Origin: CAZSNH01 sp052388455
GTDB lineage: Bacteria; Pseudomonadota; Alphaproteobacteria; Rhizobiales; Hyphomicrobiaceae
Assembly (NCBI GenBank): GCA_052388455.1
Contig: JBQTIA010000128.1
Location: 1 to 62,118, forward strand
Reading direction: 5' to 3'
Length of the DNA: 62,118 bases
The notes under the pieces were generated by a model. The model made no database searches. It was given only the letters and a program-made list of their open reading frames with translations, and was not told where the DNA came from. The translations under genes were made by a program, and so were the position numbers. Numbering within the stretch: position 1 is the first letter of the stretch; the number at the start of each line of letters is the position of its first letter. Shown in pieces: positions 41,517 to 49,874 of the stretch.

Positions 41517-43955
41517 TCAGCAGCCGGTGACGTGCTTCCACCAGCCGCAATCCGCCTCACGGCCGGTCTGGCTTTCGATCTCGGCCCCGAATTCCGACAG
41601 CGGCCGGCCAAGCGACATCATGCCCGGCGGCGGGCGAACGACGATTCTGCCGTTGGGCCCCAGCTCTCCGCTGCTCGAAGGACGTGAGGGCGTCTCCGCG
41701 GCCGGCACCCGTGACCGGCCGTAGGCGGCTCTAGCGGCGTGCGGGCGATTGCGAGCTGGTCCTGCGCCTGACGATCCCTTTCCATCGAGAGCGCGGGTGA
41801 TAAATTCGTTGCCGATGCGCTCGTCCGGGTGCGGTTTCGAGGTCGTCGCGGCCGGCAGCGGTCCGATGGCGGATGCCGGCGAGCCAGACACGTCGCCGAT
41901 CAGCCAGGGGAGCATTTCGGCTTCTCCTCTCGCGAGATGGGGCGGTGACTTCTGGGCGACCGGCACCGCCGCCGTCGCGGTGACCTGACGGGAGCGCGGC
42001 GAGGCCACCGGCGCTGCGACCGCTGGCAGCGGCACCTCCACCGGCATCACGGCACGCCGCTGGGCCGTGCCGGCGAGAGCGAGCGGCGTCTTCGAGGCAT
42101 GGGCCGACTGCATGACCTGCCGCCATATGTCGGCCGGCAACTGCCCGCCGCGCACGGTCTTGTTCATGATCGCACCGTTGTCGTTTCCGACCCAGACGCC
42201 GGCCGTCAGATGTGCGGTGTAGCCGATGAACCAGGCATCGCGGCTGTCCTGGCTGGTTCCGGTCTTGCCGGCGGCCGGGTGGTCGGCGAGCGCCGCACGC
42301 TTTCCCGATCCGCTGCGCAGGACTTCGCTCAGCATGTCGTTCATCGCACCGACATGCCTGGAATCGATGACCGGCTCGTCGTTGGCCGCGACGCGGGCAT
42401 AGAGCACGCGGCCCGAACCCATGCGCACCCGGCGGATGGCATGCGGTTCGATCATTCGGCCGCCATTGGCGAAGGCGGCATAAGCTCCCGTCAGCTCAAG
42501 CAGCGAGACTTCCGATGTTCCGAGCGCCAGGGACGGCTCCTCGCGCAGCGTGGATTTGATTCCGAGCCGCCGACCGACCGCCGCCACGCGGTCCGGGCCG
42601 AGGTCGAGCGTCAGGCGCACGGCGACGGTGTTGATGGATTGGGCCAGCGCGTGCCGCAGCGTGACGGCTCCTGCGTAGCGGCCGCTGACGTTCTGGGGCG
42701 ACCAGCCCTGGTAGCTGAGCGGCAGATCGTAGGCGACCGTCTCGGGCGTGAACCCGGCTTCGAGTGCCGCCAGATAGATGAAGGGTTTGATCGTCGAGCC
42801 CGGCTGGCGGCGGGCCTTGGTCGCCCGGTTGAACTGGCTTTCGGCGTAGGAGCGGCCACCGACCATGGCCCGGATGGCGCCGTCGGCGTCGAGGACGACG
42901 ACGGCCGCCTGCTCGGCCGCCAAGACCGAGCCCTGCAGCACCAGTTCCTTGCGGACGATGTCGTTGGCGCGCCGCTGCAGCTCGGGATCGAGCGTGGTCT
43001 CGACGATCACCTCTGAGTGACTGGCGCCGATCAAAGCCGGCAGCCGTTCGAGCACGTAGTCGACCACATAGTCGGCGCCCGGGGTGTGGCCGGTCTGCCG
43101 GGCGCTGGAAAATTGTACGATCTCGGCGCGGGACTTTTTCTCCTGCTCGGCCGTGATGACGCCGGCGTCGCGCATTTTCGCCAGCACCGCACGGCCGCGG
43201 ACACGGGCCGAGGCGGGGCTGGCGGTGGGAGAATATTTTGACGGAGCCTTGAGCACGCCGGCGATGACGGCTGCCTCGGCGATGGAGAGTTCGCGGGCGC
43301 TCTTGTCGAAAAACCGCTGGGCCGCCGCCTCGATGCCGTAGGCGCCGCCACCGAAATAGACGCGGTTGAGATAAAGCTCGAGGATCTCGGATTTGGACAG
43401 CCTCAGCTCCAGCCAGAAGGCCAGCAGCAGCTCTTCGAGCTTGCGGCCCATCGTCCGCTCGGAGGTGAGAAACAGGTTCTTGGCCAGCTGCTGCGTCAGC
43501 GTCGAGCCACCCTGGGCGAAGCGGCCGGCCCGGAGGTTGGCGAAGGCCGCGCGCACCAGCCCGGCCGGATCGAGGCCCCAGTGCTCGTTGAAGCGCCGGT
43601 CCTCGGTGGCGACCACGGCATCGATCACCATCGGCGGCAGCAGATCGAGCGGCATGAAGTCGTGGGCGCCGCCGCGCTCGGCCATCGTCTGGCCGTCGCG
43701 GGCCAGGATGCGGACGGTCGGCGCGCGCTCGCGGGCGCGGAGCACGAGCGGATCGGGAAACGTGACCGTGAAATAGACCATCATCCCGCCGACGCCGATA
43801 ACGGCAGCACCGGCGGCGGCGAGCGGCATCAGCACGAGCAGGCGAACGCGCCAGGGCAATCGAGCAAGCAGCCGCCGGACGAGCGTCGGCTTCGCTCCGG
43901 TCGCCGCCATCGAATGGCCGACGCCTCGCGCACGACTGCGGCGATCTGAACTCAT
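41517..43955 (-). CDS. Bifunctional class A penicillin-binding protein (PBP1A-like)
   Basis: About 812 residues. An N-terminal membrane helix (LLVLMPLAAAGAAVIGVGGMM) precedes a GT51 glycosyltransferase domain with the catalytic Glu in ATEDRRF and the RGGS-like QGGSTLTQQLAKN. The transpeptidase domain has the active-site Ser in GSTIKPF, SIN as the second motif and KTGT as the third. The last 180 residues are Pro/Ala/Ser-rich and end in Cys. It polymerises and cross-links peptidoglycan on the outer face of the inner membrane. Start candidates are ATG 43955, GTG 43982 and ATG 43907; none has a good ribosome site. Confidence 0.93.
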   Translation of the reverse strand: MSSDRRSRARGVGHSMAATGAKPTLVRRLLARLPWRVRLLVLMPLAAAGAAVIGVGGMMVYFTVTFPDPLVLRARERAPTVRILARDGQTMAERGGAHDFMPLDLLPPMVIDAVVATEDRRFNEHWGLDPAGLVRAAFANLRAGRFAQGGSTLTQQLAKNLFLTSERTMGRKLEELLLAFWLELRLSKSEILELYLNRVYFGGGAYGIEAAAQRFFDKSARELSIAEAAVIAGVLKAPSKYSPTASPASARVRGRAVLAKMRDAGVITAEQEKKSRAEIVQFSSARQTGHTPGADYVVDYVLERLPALIGASHSEVIVETTLDPELQRRANDIVRKELVLQGSVLAAEQAAVVVLDADGAIRAMVGGRSYAESQFNRATKARRQPGSTIKPFIYLAALEAGFTPETVAYDLPLSYQGWSPQNVSGRYAGAVTLRHALAQSINTVAVRLTLDLGPDRVAAVGRRLGIKSTLREEPSLALGTSEVSLLELTGAYAAFANGGRMIEPHAIRRVRMGSGRVLYARVAANDEPVIDSRHVGAMNDMLSEVLRSGSGKRAALADHPAAGKTGTSQDSRDAWFIGYTAHLTAGVWVGNDNGAIMNKTVRGGQLPADIWRQVMQSAHASKTPLALAGTAQRRAVMPVEVPLPAVAAPVASPRSRQVTATAAVPVAQKSPPHLARGEAEMLPWLIGDVSGSPASAIGPLPAATTSKPHPDERIGNEFITRALDGKGSSGAGPARNRPHAARAAYGRSRVPAAETPSRPSSSGELGPNGRIVVRPPPGMMSLGRPLSEFGAEIESQTGREADCGWWKHVTGC

Positions 43956-44125
43956 AACAACCGTGCCGCCCCTCACGCACACCTATGCCTGACCGCTATC
44001 GCAGCCAGAGTTGGTACGACTGTATGCGGAGTAATGCTAACGCGAAGTTAACCAACACGCTGGCTCGACTTTGCGCGCCATTTTGCTCCGTCACCCGGCC
44101 GGTGCGACAGGAGCGTCGACGGCTG

Positions 44126-44419
44126 TCAGGCGGTGGAGAACAGCAGGCCGATGACGCCGGTGATCAGCGAAAGCACGATGCGGGCGACGATGGTGAAGCC
44201 CATGAACAGAAGTTGCCGCTCCTCGAGCAGCAGCTCAACCCAGATGTTATACTTCGGCTCGAGGCCGAGCCCGGTAATGAAGAGCTTCAGCTCGCGCGCC
44301 CAGCCGAGCAGCACGGACAGCGTTTCCGGGTAGTGGATGCCAACCATGGCGATGGCCACGGCGCCGAGGATCAGCGACAGAAAGACGTTGCCTGTGGACA
44401 TCAGGATTCGGAGCCACAT
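44126..44419 (-). CDS. Small inner-membrane protein of unknown function
   Basis: A 97-residue protein with two or three hydrophobic helices (VFLSLILGAVAIAMVGI; LLFMGFTIVARIVLSLITGVIGLLF) joined by an acidic loop (YNIWVELLLEERQ). I do not recognise the family. It is flanked by the PBP gene upstream on the same strand (separate by distance) and the divergent DUF4112 gene. A hydrophobic pattern kept over a whole small frame favours a real gene. Confidence 0.6.
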   Translation of the reverse strand: MWLRILMSTGNVFLSLILGAVAIAMVGIHYPETLSVLLGWARELKLFITGLGLEPKYNIWVELLLEERQLLFMGFTIVARIVLSLITGVIGLLFSTA

Positions 44420-44648
44420 CGGTCAATCCCCCGGGCGGGCGTCGGACCATGGACCTGCCGACCGCATCGGCCCTCGACTGGATTAATCTTCCTTGCCGCC
44501 GTGGGCAAGCTACGTAGTCCAAGGCAGACTTCATCCGCGCTGCGGCTTGAATCGGCGTCCGGCTGACCTAAATCTCCGCGCTCGGGTGCAACCCCCTGCC
44601 GCCGGAAGCGTTCCAAACCGGGATCGGCAGGCAGACGGAGTTACGAAC

Positions 44649-45116
44649 GTGATCGGCAAGGCAGATACGGTCGGGCGGCTGTCCGAGGCGGACCTCGACG
44701 CCACTCTTGCCCGGCTGGAAGCGCTGGCGCGGGTGATGGATACCGCCTTCGTCCTGCCGGGCTCGAATGTGCGTTTGGGGCTGGATGCGGTGCTCGGCCT
44801 GGTGCCGGTGATCGGCGACCTGATCAGTCAGGCTATTGGCAGCTATTTGATTTTCGAAGCCCGCCGGCTCGGCGTCTCGCGCCTGACCCTGTGGCGTATG
44901 GTCGGCAACTCGGCCATCGATACGGTGATCGGTGCCGTGCCCCTGGCGGGCGATGCGTTCGATCTGGCCTTCCGCTCCAACACGCGCAATCTGGCGCTGC
45001 TGCGAACCCACCTAGAGCGGCAGGGCTATCGGTCCGTGCGGGGCCGGGGCTCTCCGGCCGGATACGCGATGGGCTCCGGACCGGTCATCGAAGGCACAGC
45101 CACCCGGATAAGCTGA
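44649..45116 (+). CDS. DUF4112-family membrane protein
   Basis: 155 residues from GTG 44649 (GGAG eight bases upstream). The family pattern is clear: LARVMDTAFVLPGSNVRLGLDAVLGLVPVIGDLISQAIG, followed by a second hydrophobic segment MVGNSAIDTVIGAVPLAGDAFDLAFRSNTRNLALL. These proteins are small, probably membrane-inserted and functionally uncharacterised. A Gly/Arg-rich tail ends the protein. It is convergent with the Cys-rich secreted protein gene. Confidence 0.85.
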   Translation: MIGKADTVGRLSEADLDATLARLEALARVMDTAFVLPGSNVRLGLDAVLGLVPVIGDLISQAIGSYLIFEARRLGVSRLTLWRMVGNSAIDTVIGAVPLAGDAFDLAFRSNTRNLALLRTHLERQGYRSVRGRGSPAGYAMGSGPVIEGTATRIS

Positions 45117-45120
45117 CGGC

Positions 45121-45384
45121 TCAGTTGCCGGACTTGCGGGCGACGTTGGTCTTGCCGGCTTCACCGGAAGCCACGAGAGCGTTCTTGCAGCCCTGCGAGA
45201 GACGGCTGGCATTCGACATCATGCACTTGCGGAGCGCCGGGCTGCCGACAGCGTGCGCCGAGCAGAAGGCGAAGTAGTCGGAGCGGCAAGCCACGCGAAC
45301 CTGGGGGCTGACGGCCATCGCGTTGAGGGTGGAGCCGGCGAGAGCGGCGAAGGCGAGGGCGATCCTGAGGCTTGTCTTGGTCAT
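45121..45384 (-). CDS. Small secreted cysteine-rich-repeat protein
   Basis: An 87-residue precursor with a signal peptide (LRIALAFAALAGSTLNAMA) and a short mature part containing one copy of the cysteine-rich repeat best known from Golgi protein GLG1: C-x-x-D-x-x-x-x-C (CRSDYFAFC), then C-M-M-S-N and L-S-x-x-C. Bacterial members are periplasmic and uncharacterised. The 330 bases upstream (45385-45717) hold no gene or clear signal that I can see. Confidence 0.75.
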   Translation of the reverse strand: MTKTSLRIALAFAALAGSTLNAMAVSPQVRVACRSDYFAFCSAHAVGSPALRKCMMSNASRLSQGCKNALVASGEAGKTNVARKSGN

Positions 45385-45717
45385 TTCGAAGGGTCCACTT
45401 CCAGAGCTGAGCTGTTTGTTTTTTGCCGTTGTTGTTCGAGAGGCTTAGGCATCACTGCGCCTCATGTCCTAAAATCTACTGAACTCAGCCGCTTGGCGCT
45501 GTTCCATGCGGAACCCCCGACAGAATCGATTTCGGCGCCGAGGAAAATAAGGTAAAGATTTGCCAAAGCTCAGAAATCAGCATCATTCCGGCCGGCCGGG
45601 ATCGAACCGGTTCGGCGAGATTGTCAGCCGTCGCTGGAATTTCGAAACGGACGCGCTGTCACCATTGCCCGCCATCGAAGCACGCCGGCCAGCCAGCAGC
45701 CATGGCGGTGCAGCCCC

Positions 45718-46125
45718 ATGACCGACTCCATCGGAAACCCGACACGCTGGCAGCGGTTCGTCTCCTGGGCCAAGAGCATCAAGCGCGATGCCGTCGCGCT
45801 CATGCTGGCGGCGCGGGACCCCCGCGTGGCGTGGCCGGTCAAGCTGCTGGCGGCCCTGATCGCCGCCTATGCCCTGTCGCCCATCGATCTGATCCCGGAT
45901 TTCATCCCGGTGATCGGTTACCTCGACGAGCTGATCCTGCTGCCGTTCGCCATCCTGCTGGCCGTGCGGCTGATCCCGTCCGATCTCATGGTCGAGTTCC
46001 GCGCCTCGGCCGCCCGGATTGCCGAGCGGCCCGTCAGCCGCCTGGGCGCCGCCCTGATTATCGCCGTGTGGGCGGTGTCGGCCACGATCCTGGCCGACTG
46101 GCTCTACTTCAGAACCATGTTCTGA
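45718..46125 (+). CDS. YkvA/DUF1232-family membrane protein
   Basis: The 135-residue protein carries the DUF1232 core PVKLLAALIAAYALSPIDLIPDFIPVIGYLDELILLPFAILLAVRLIP, with the conserved SPIDLIPDFIP turn, and a C-terminal helix (AALIIAVWAVSATILADWLYF). The family is small, membrane associated and of unknown function. It is convergent with the thiolase gene. Confidence 0.88.
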   Translation: MTDSIGNPTRWQRFVSWAKSIKRDAVALMLAARDPRVAWPVKLLAALIAAYALSPIDLIPDFIPVIGYLDELILLPFAILLAVRLIPSDLMVEFRASAARIAERPVSRLGAALIIAVWAVSATILADWLYFRTMF

Positions 46126-46154
46126 GGCCGGCGGCGGACGGACGGTCGGCGCTG

Positions 46155-47309
46155 TCAGACCGTCTCGAACAGGGCCGCGAGCCCCATGCCACCGATGGCG
46201 CCGAGGGTCGCGACTCCGTGCCGGGGGGCCTTGGCGTCCTTGGTTCGCACCATGCGCGTGAACAGCCGGACGACCAGAACGGCGCCTGCCGCCCCGAGCG
46301 GATGCCCGCGCACGAGGGCACCGCCGTCGGGGTTGAGCTGGTCGTCGTCGAAGCCGAACGTCTCGGCCAGCGCCAGCGCCTGGGCGGCCGATGCCTCACT
46401 CATTTCGACGATGCCGATGTCCTTGGGATTGAAGCCGTTGAGCCGCTGATAGAGCTTCTTCAGCGCCTGCATGGGCGCCACGGCCTCCTCGTCCGGCGAC
46501 ACGCCCTCGATGGCCCCGGCCACCAGCCGCAGCGCCCGGGGCTTGCCGAGCGCCACCCACTTCTCTTCCGAGACGACGACGACGATGGCCGCTCCGTCGT
46601 GCATGGAGCTGGTGTTGCCCGGAGTCAGCGTGCCGCCTGGCGAAACGAAGGGCGTCAGCCGCTCCAGATCCTGCGGACCCGGCTCGCCAGCGCTCTGGTC
46701 GCGCGCTTCCTCGGCGTTGCCGCGTAAGGGCACGATCTCGCCGACGAACCGCTTGGCCGTGCGGGCGGCCTCGGCCTTGAGATGGGCGCGGACCGCGTAG
46801 GCATCCTGGCGCACCCGGCCGATGCCGAGCCGCTGTGACAGAAGCTCGGAGGCTTCGAAAAACTGCGGCTCATCTGAGGAATCCGAGGTCGCCGGCTCGA
46901 GCCGCATGAAGTGGGGAAGCTGGTAGAGGCTCTTCGGCTTGGCGATGCGCCAGGGCGCCATGGACAGGGCCTCCGCCCCGCCCGCGACGATGACGCTGGC
47001 TTCGCCCGACGCCACCAGCCGCGACGCTGTGAGGATCGCGTCCAACCCCGAGCCGCACTGCCGGTCGATGGTCGCCGCCGCAACCCGCTCCGGCAGCCCG
47101 GCCGCCAGCGCGATCAGTCGGGCGGGATTGCCGCCCTCGCTGGCGTTGCCGATGATGATCTCGTCGACATCCCCCGGCGCGACCCGGCAGTCGTCGAGCA
47201 CCGCCTGCACCACGGGCGCGGCGAGGTCGTCGACTCGCCGGTTGCGATGCAGGCCGCCGACCCTGCCGAGCGCAGTGCGCCGGGCGGCCACGATATAGCT
47301 CTTGGTCAC
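46155..47309 (-). CDS. Thiolase-family protein with altered catalytic residues
   Basis: The 384-residue protein has the thiolase fold. The acylated Cys is present in TIDRQCGSGLDA near residue 88, and the His in GALVRGHPLGAAGA near residue 340. Two other catalytic positions differ: the NEAFA motif is SEASA (Asn lost), and the C-terminal CxGGG-type motif reads TLGAIGGMGLAALFE, with no Cys at the base position. It may therefore not perform normal acetyl-CoA C-acyltransfer. The pfam-level family is firm but the reaction is not. It is divergent from zur across about 245 bases. Confidence 0.85.
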   Translation of the reverse strand: MTKSYIVAARRTALGRVGGLHRNRRVDDLAAPVVQAVLDDCRVAPGDVDEIIIGNASEGGNPARLIALAAGLPERVAAATIDRQCGSGLDAILTASRLVASGEASVIVAGGAEALSMAPWRIAKPKSLYQLPHFMRLEPATSDSSDEPQFFEASELLSQRLGIGRVRQDAYAVRAHLKAEAARTAKRFVGEIVPLRGNAEEARDQSAGEPGPQDLERLTPFVSPGGTLTPGNTSSMHDGAAIVVVVSEEKWVALGKPRALRLVAGAIEGVSPDEEAVAPMQALKKLYQRLNGFNPKDIGIVEMSEASAAQALALAETFGFDDDQLNPDGGALVRGHPLGAAGAVLVVRLFTRMVRTKDAKAPRHGVATLGAIGGMGLAALFETV

Positions 47310-47554
47310 GCTGATCCGTCTGCCACGTCAAACTGCTGCCGCCGCACGGCGCCGGCCACCGTCGCACGGGCGTGCGAGAAGATCCCGTCACCCCCGGGAA
47401 CATCATAGAAAATTGGCGAAATCCAGGAGCAGTCGCGGCCGGCGGCCAGAGATCGCCCGTCGGGCAAAATCCCCGGCCGTAGTTAGGCGAACCTGTGGCA
47501 CAGCCTGGCCGAAATGGTATACAGTTGGGCATTCTGGAACCGAAAAAAACGCTG

Positions 47555-48061
47555 ATGTCAGAAGAAACCGCGAAAACCTACTTCCCGGCACCGGGACAGC
47601 AGACCGTGCGCCGCCTCGCGCAGGCCGTAGAAAAGGCGACCGAGGCGTTCGACAGCAAAAAGCTGCGCTTCACCACGCTCCGCCAGAAGGTTTTCGAGGA
47701 AATCGCAGCGACGAATACCTCGATCGGCGCCTACGAAATTCTCGACCGGCTGGCCACCAAGGGTACGCGCCTGGCCCCTATTTCGGTCTATCGGGCCATC
47801 GACGCCCTGATGGAAGCCGGCGTCATTCATCGGCTCGAAAGCAAGAATGCATTCTTTGCCTGCCGCCGCCTGCATCACGATTTCGAGAAGGGTAAGCGAC
47901 CGCTGATCCTGGCCTGCGAAAAATGCGGCGCCGTGGCGGAAGTCGAGAGCGAAGGTATTTTCGACACCATCGACAAGGTGGCGCGCGGCGCCAGCTTCAA
48001 GCCGAGGGTGAAGTTCGTCGAGGTTTCCGGCACCTGCCCGCGCTGCGCCGGCAAGGAGTAG
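47555..48061 (+). CDS. zur: Zinc uptake regulator, Fur family
   Basis: 168 residues from ATG 47555. The winged-helix domain has KLRFTTLRQKVFEEIAATNTSIGAYEIL and ISVYRAIDALMEAGVIHRLESKNAFFAC, then HHDFEKGKRPLILACEKCGAVAEV and the C-terminal CPRCAGKE. The two CxxC pairs form the structural zinc site of Zur/Fur. Linkage to znuC and znuB 60 bases downstream supports Zur over Fur. It represses zinc uptake genes when zinc is plentiful. An in-frame upstream extension is not Fur-like. Confidence 0.93.
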   Translation: MSEETAKTYFPAPGQQTVRRLAQAVEKATEAFDSKKLRFTTLRQKVFEEIAATNTSIGAYEILDRLATKGTRLAPISVYRAIDALMEAGVIHRLESKNAFFACRRLHHDFEKGKRPLILACEKCGAVAEVESEGIFDTIDKVARGASFKPRVKFVEVSGTCPRCAGKE

Positions 48062-48121
48062 CCGCGCCATCCGTCCACGCGGCCTCGTCACGCGGCCCGC
48101 ATCCGTGTTATTCAGCGGCGT

Positions 48122-48955
48122 ATGCATTCACTCGCCCACGCGCACGATCATGCCGGCTGTTGCCATGCCCACACCGGTGCGCCCTTCGACGCTGCCGCAC
48201 TGATCAGCGCCCGCGGCCTCAGCCTTTCCCGCGACCGCCGCCCGGTGCTACTCGACATCGACATCGACGTGCGCCCGCGCGAGATCGTGACGCTGATCGG
48301 ACCCAACGGCTCCGGCAAGACGACGCTCGTGCGCGTGCTGCTCGGCCTCGTCGTGCCGGACGGCGGACGGGTGCAGCGGCGGGCAGGGCTCGCCATCGGC
48401 TATGTGCCGCAGCGCTTCGACATCGACCGCGCCATCCCGATGACCGTCTCCCGCTTCCTGGCCCTCGGCACCCGCGGTGGCGCTCAGCAAACCGCTGCGG
48501 TGCTGGCCGAAGTGGGCGCGGCGCAGGTGGCGGGTCGCCAGCTCGCCGAGCTGTCAGGCGGGGAATTGCAGCGCGTGGTGCTCGCCCGCGCGCTCCTGCG
48601 CGACCCCGAGCTGCTGGTGCTCGACGAGCCTGTGCGCGGCGTCGACTACGTCGGCGAAGCTGAGCTTTATACGCTGATAGGCCGCCTCCGGGATGCGCGC
48701 GGCCTCGGTGTTCTGCTGGTTTCCCACGACCTGCACGTCGTCATGGCGCAAAGCGACCGGGTGGTCTGCCTCAACAGGCACGTCTGCTGCTCGGGTGTGC
48801 CGGAAGCCGTCGCGCAGCATCCAGAATACTTGCGGCTGTTCGGGCCTGAGACGGCGCGAGCCTTCGCCGTCTACCAGCATCACCACGACCACCGGCACGA
48901 CCTCGCCGGCGAGCCTGCGGCAAGCGCGGGCGGCGGAGACCTCCGCCGTGCTTGA
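48122..48955 (+). CDS. znuC: Zinc ABC transporter ATPase with histidine-rich ends
   Basis: The 277-residue ATPase has Walker A GPNGSGKTT, signature LSGGELQR, Walker B LLVLDEP and the switch His in VSHDLHV. Both ends are rich in His: HAHDHAGCCHAH at the N-terminus and HHHDHRHD near the C-terminus, likely zinc-binding. It powers zinc import with ZnuB. Its stop overlaps the znuB start, so the two are coupled. The gene encoding the periplasmic zinc binder ZnuA is not next to it or elsewhere in the window. Confidence 0.94.
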   Translation: MHSLAHAHDHAGCCHAHTGAPFDAAALISARGLSLSRDRRPVLLDIDIDVRPREIVTLIGPNGSGKTTLVRVLLGLVVPDGGRVQRRAGLAIGYVPQRFDIDRAIPMTVSRFLALGTRGGAQQTAAVLAEVGAAQVAGRQLAELSGGELQRVVLARALLRDPELLVLDEPVRGVDYVGEAELYTLIGRLRDARGLGVLLVSHDLHVVMAQSDRVVCLNRHVCCSGVPEAVAQHPEYLRLFGPETARAFAVYQHHHDHRHDLAGEPAASAGGGDLRRA

Positions 48956-49745
48956 GCCGTTTCTGCTCAGGGCGCTGGCCGCCGCTATCGGCGTCGCCCT
49001 CATCGCCGCTCCCCTCGGCGCCCTGGTCGTGTGGAACCGCATGGCCTACTTCGGCGAAACGGTGGCGCAAGCCAGCCTGCTCGGCGTCGCGCTCGGCCTG
49101 GCGCTGAACGTCGATCTCACCGTCAGCGTCGTCGCCATCGCCCTCTTCGTCGCGGCGCTGCTCATGCTTCTTTCACGGCAGAAGGCGGTGCCGCTCGATT
49201 CGATCCTCGGACTGACCCACCACGGCACGCTGGCGCTCGGCGTCGTGGCCACGGCGATGCTCGAGGGACCGGCCGTCGATCTCATGGGCTATCTGTTCGG
49301 CGACATTTTCGCGGTGTCGACGGGGGATCTCGTCTGGATCTACGGCGGCGGCGCGCTGGTGCTCGCCCTCGTGGCGTGGCTCTGGCAACCGCTGCTGCGG
49401 CTCGCCGTGCACGACGAGCTTGCGGCAGCAGAAGGCGTCGATCCGGCCTGGGTCAAGGGGCTGTTCATGGCCCTTCTGGCGGTCGCCATCGCTCTGACCA
49501 TGAAAGTCGTCGGCATCCTGCTCGCCATCGCCTTTCTCATCGTGCCGGTGGTGGCGGCCCGTCCCCTGTCGGCGACGCCCGAACGCATGGTTCTGCTGAC
49601 CGCCGTTGTCAGCCTTGTCAGCGTCGTCATCGGGCTCGGCCTTTCGACCTCACTCGACGTTCCCGGCGGGCCGGCCATCGTGCTGGTGATGGCGGCGCTG
49701 GCCGGCGCCTCCGTTGCGGTTGCCGCGCTGCGTCGAAAAGGGTAG
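48948..49745 (+). CDS. znuB: Zinc ABC transporter permease
   Basis: 265 residues from GTG 48948, overlapping znuC by eight bases. It has eight or so membrane helices of the ABC-3 metal-permease family: WNRMAYFGETVAQASLLGVALG, the TLALGVVATAMLEGP loop, and KVVGILLAIAFLIVPVVAARPLS at the coupling region. It forms the inner-membrane channel for zinc with ZnuC. No ZnuA gene follows; ispG starts about 130 bases later. Confidence 0.94.
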   Translation: MLEPFLLRALAAAIGVALIAAPLGALVVWNRMAYFGETVAQASLLGVALGLALNVDLTVSVVAIALFVAALLMLLSRQKAVPLDSILGLTHHGTLALGVVATAMLEGPAVDLMGYLFGDIFAVSTGDLVWIYGGGALVLALVAWLWQPLLRLAVHDELAAAEGVDPAWVKGLFMALLAVAIALTMKVVGILLAIAFLIVPVVAARPLSATPERMVLLTAVVSLVSVVIGLGLSTSLDVPGGPAIVLVMAALAGASVAVAALRRKG

Positions 49746-49874
49746 GTCGGTGTAGGCTGGATCGAGCTTCGGCCCGGCGCGCGGAGCGTCGGACTTCGCA
49801 GCAGAAGCGGCTTCACGGCGCTCTGGCTTCGCGAGGCCGCCACGTTGGCATCAACCCAGACGGGCAAGGCACGG

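Noticed and set aside
45597..45616. T-arm-like sequence (GGTTCGATCCC on the minus strand) suggesting a tRNA
   Set aside because: No matching acceptor, D-arm or anticodon arm could be found around it.
47511..47526. AAATGGTATACAGTT as a Zur operator or -10 box before zur
   Set aside because: Only a partial palindrome and no -35 partner; too weak to call.
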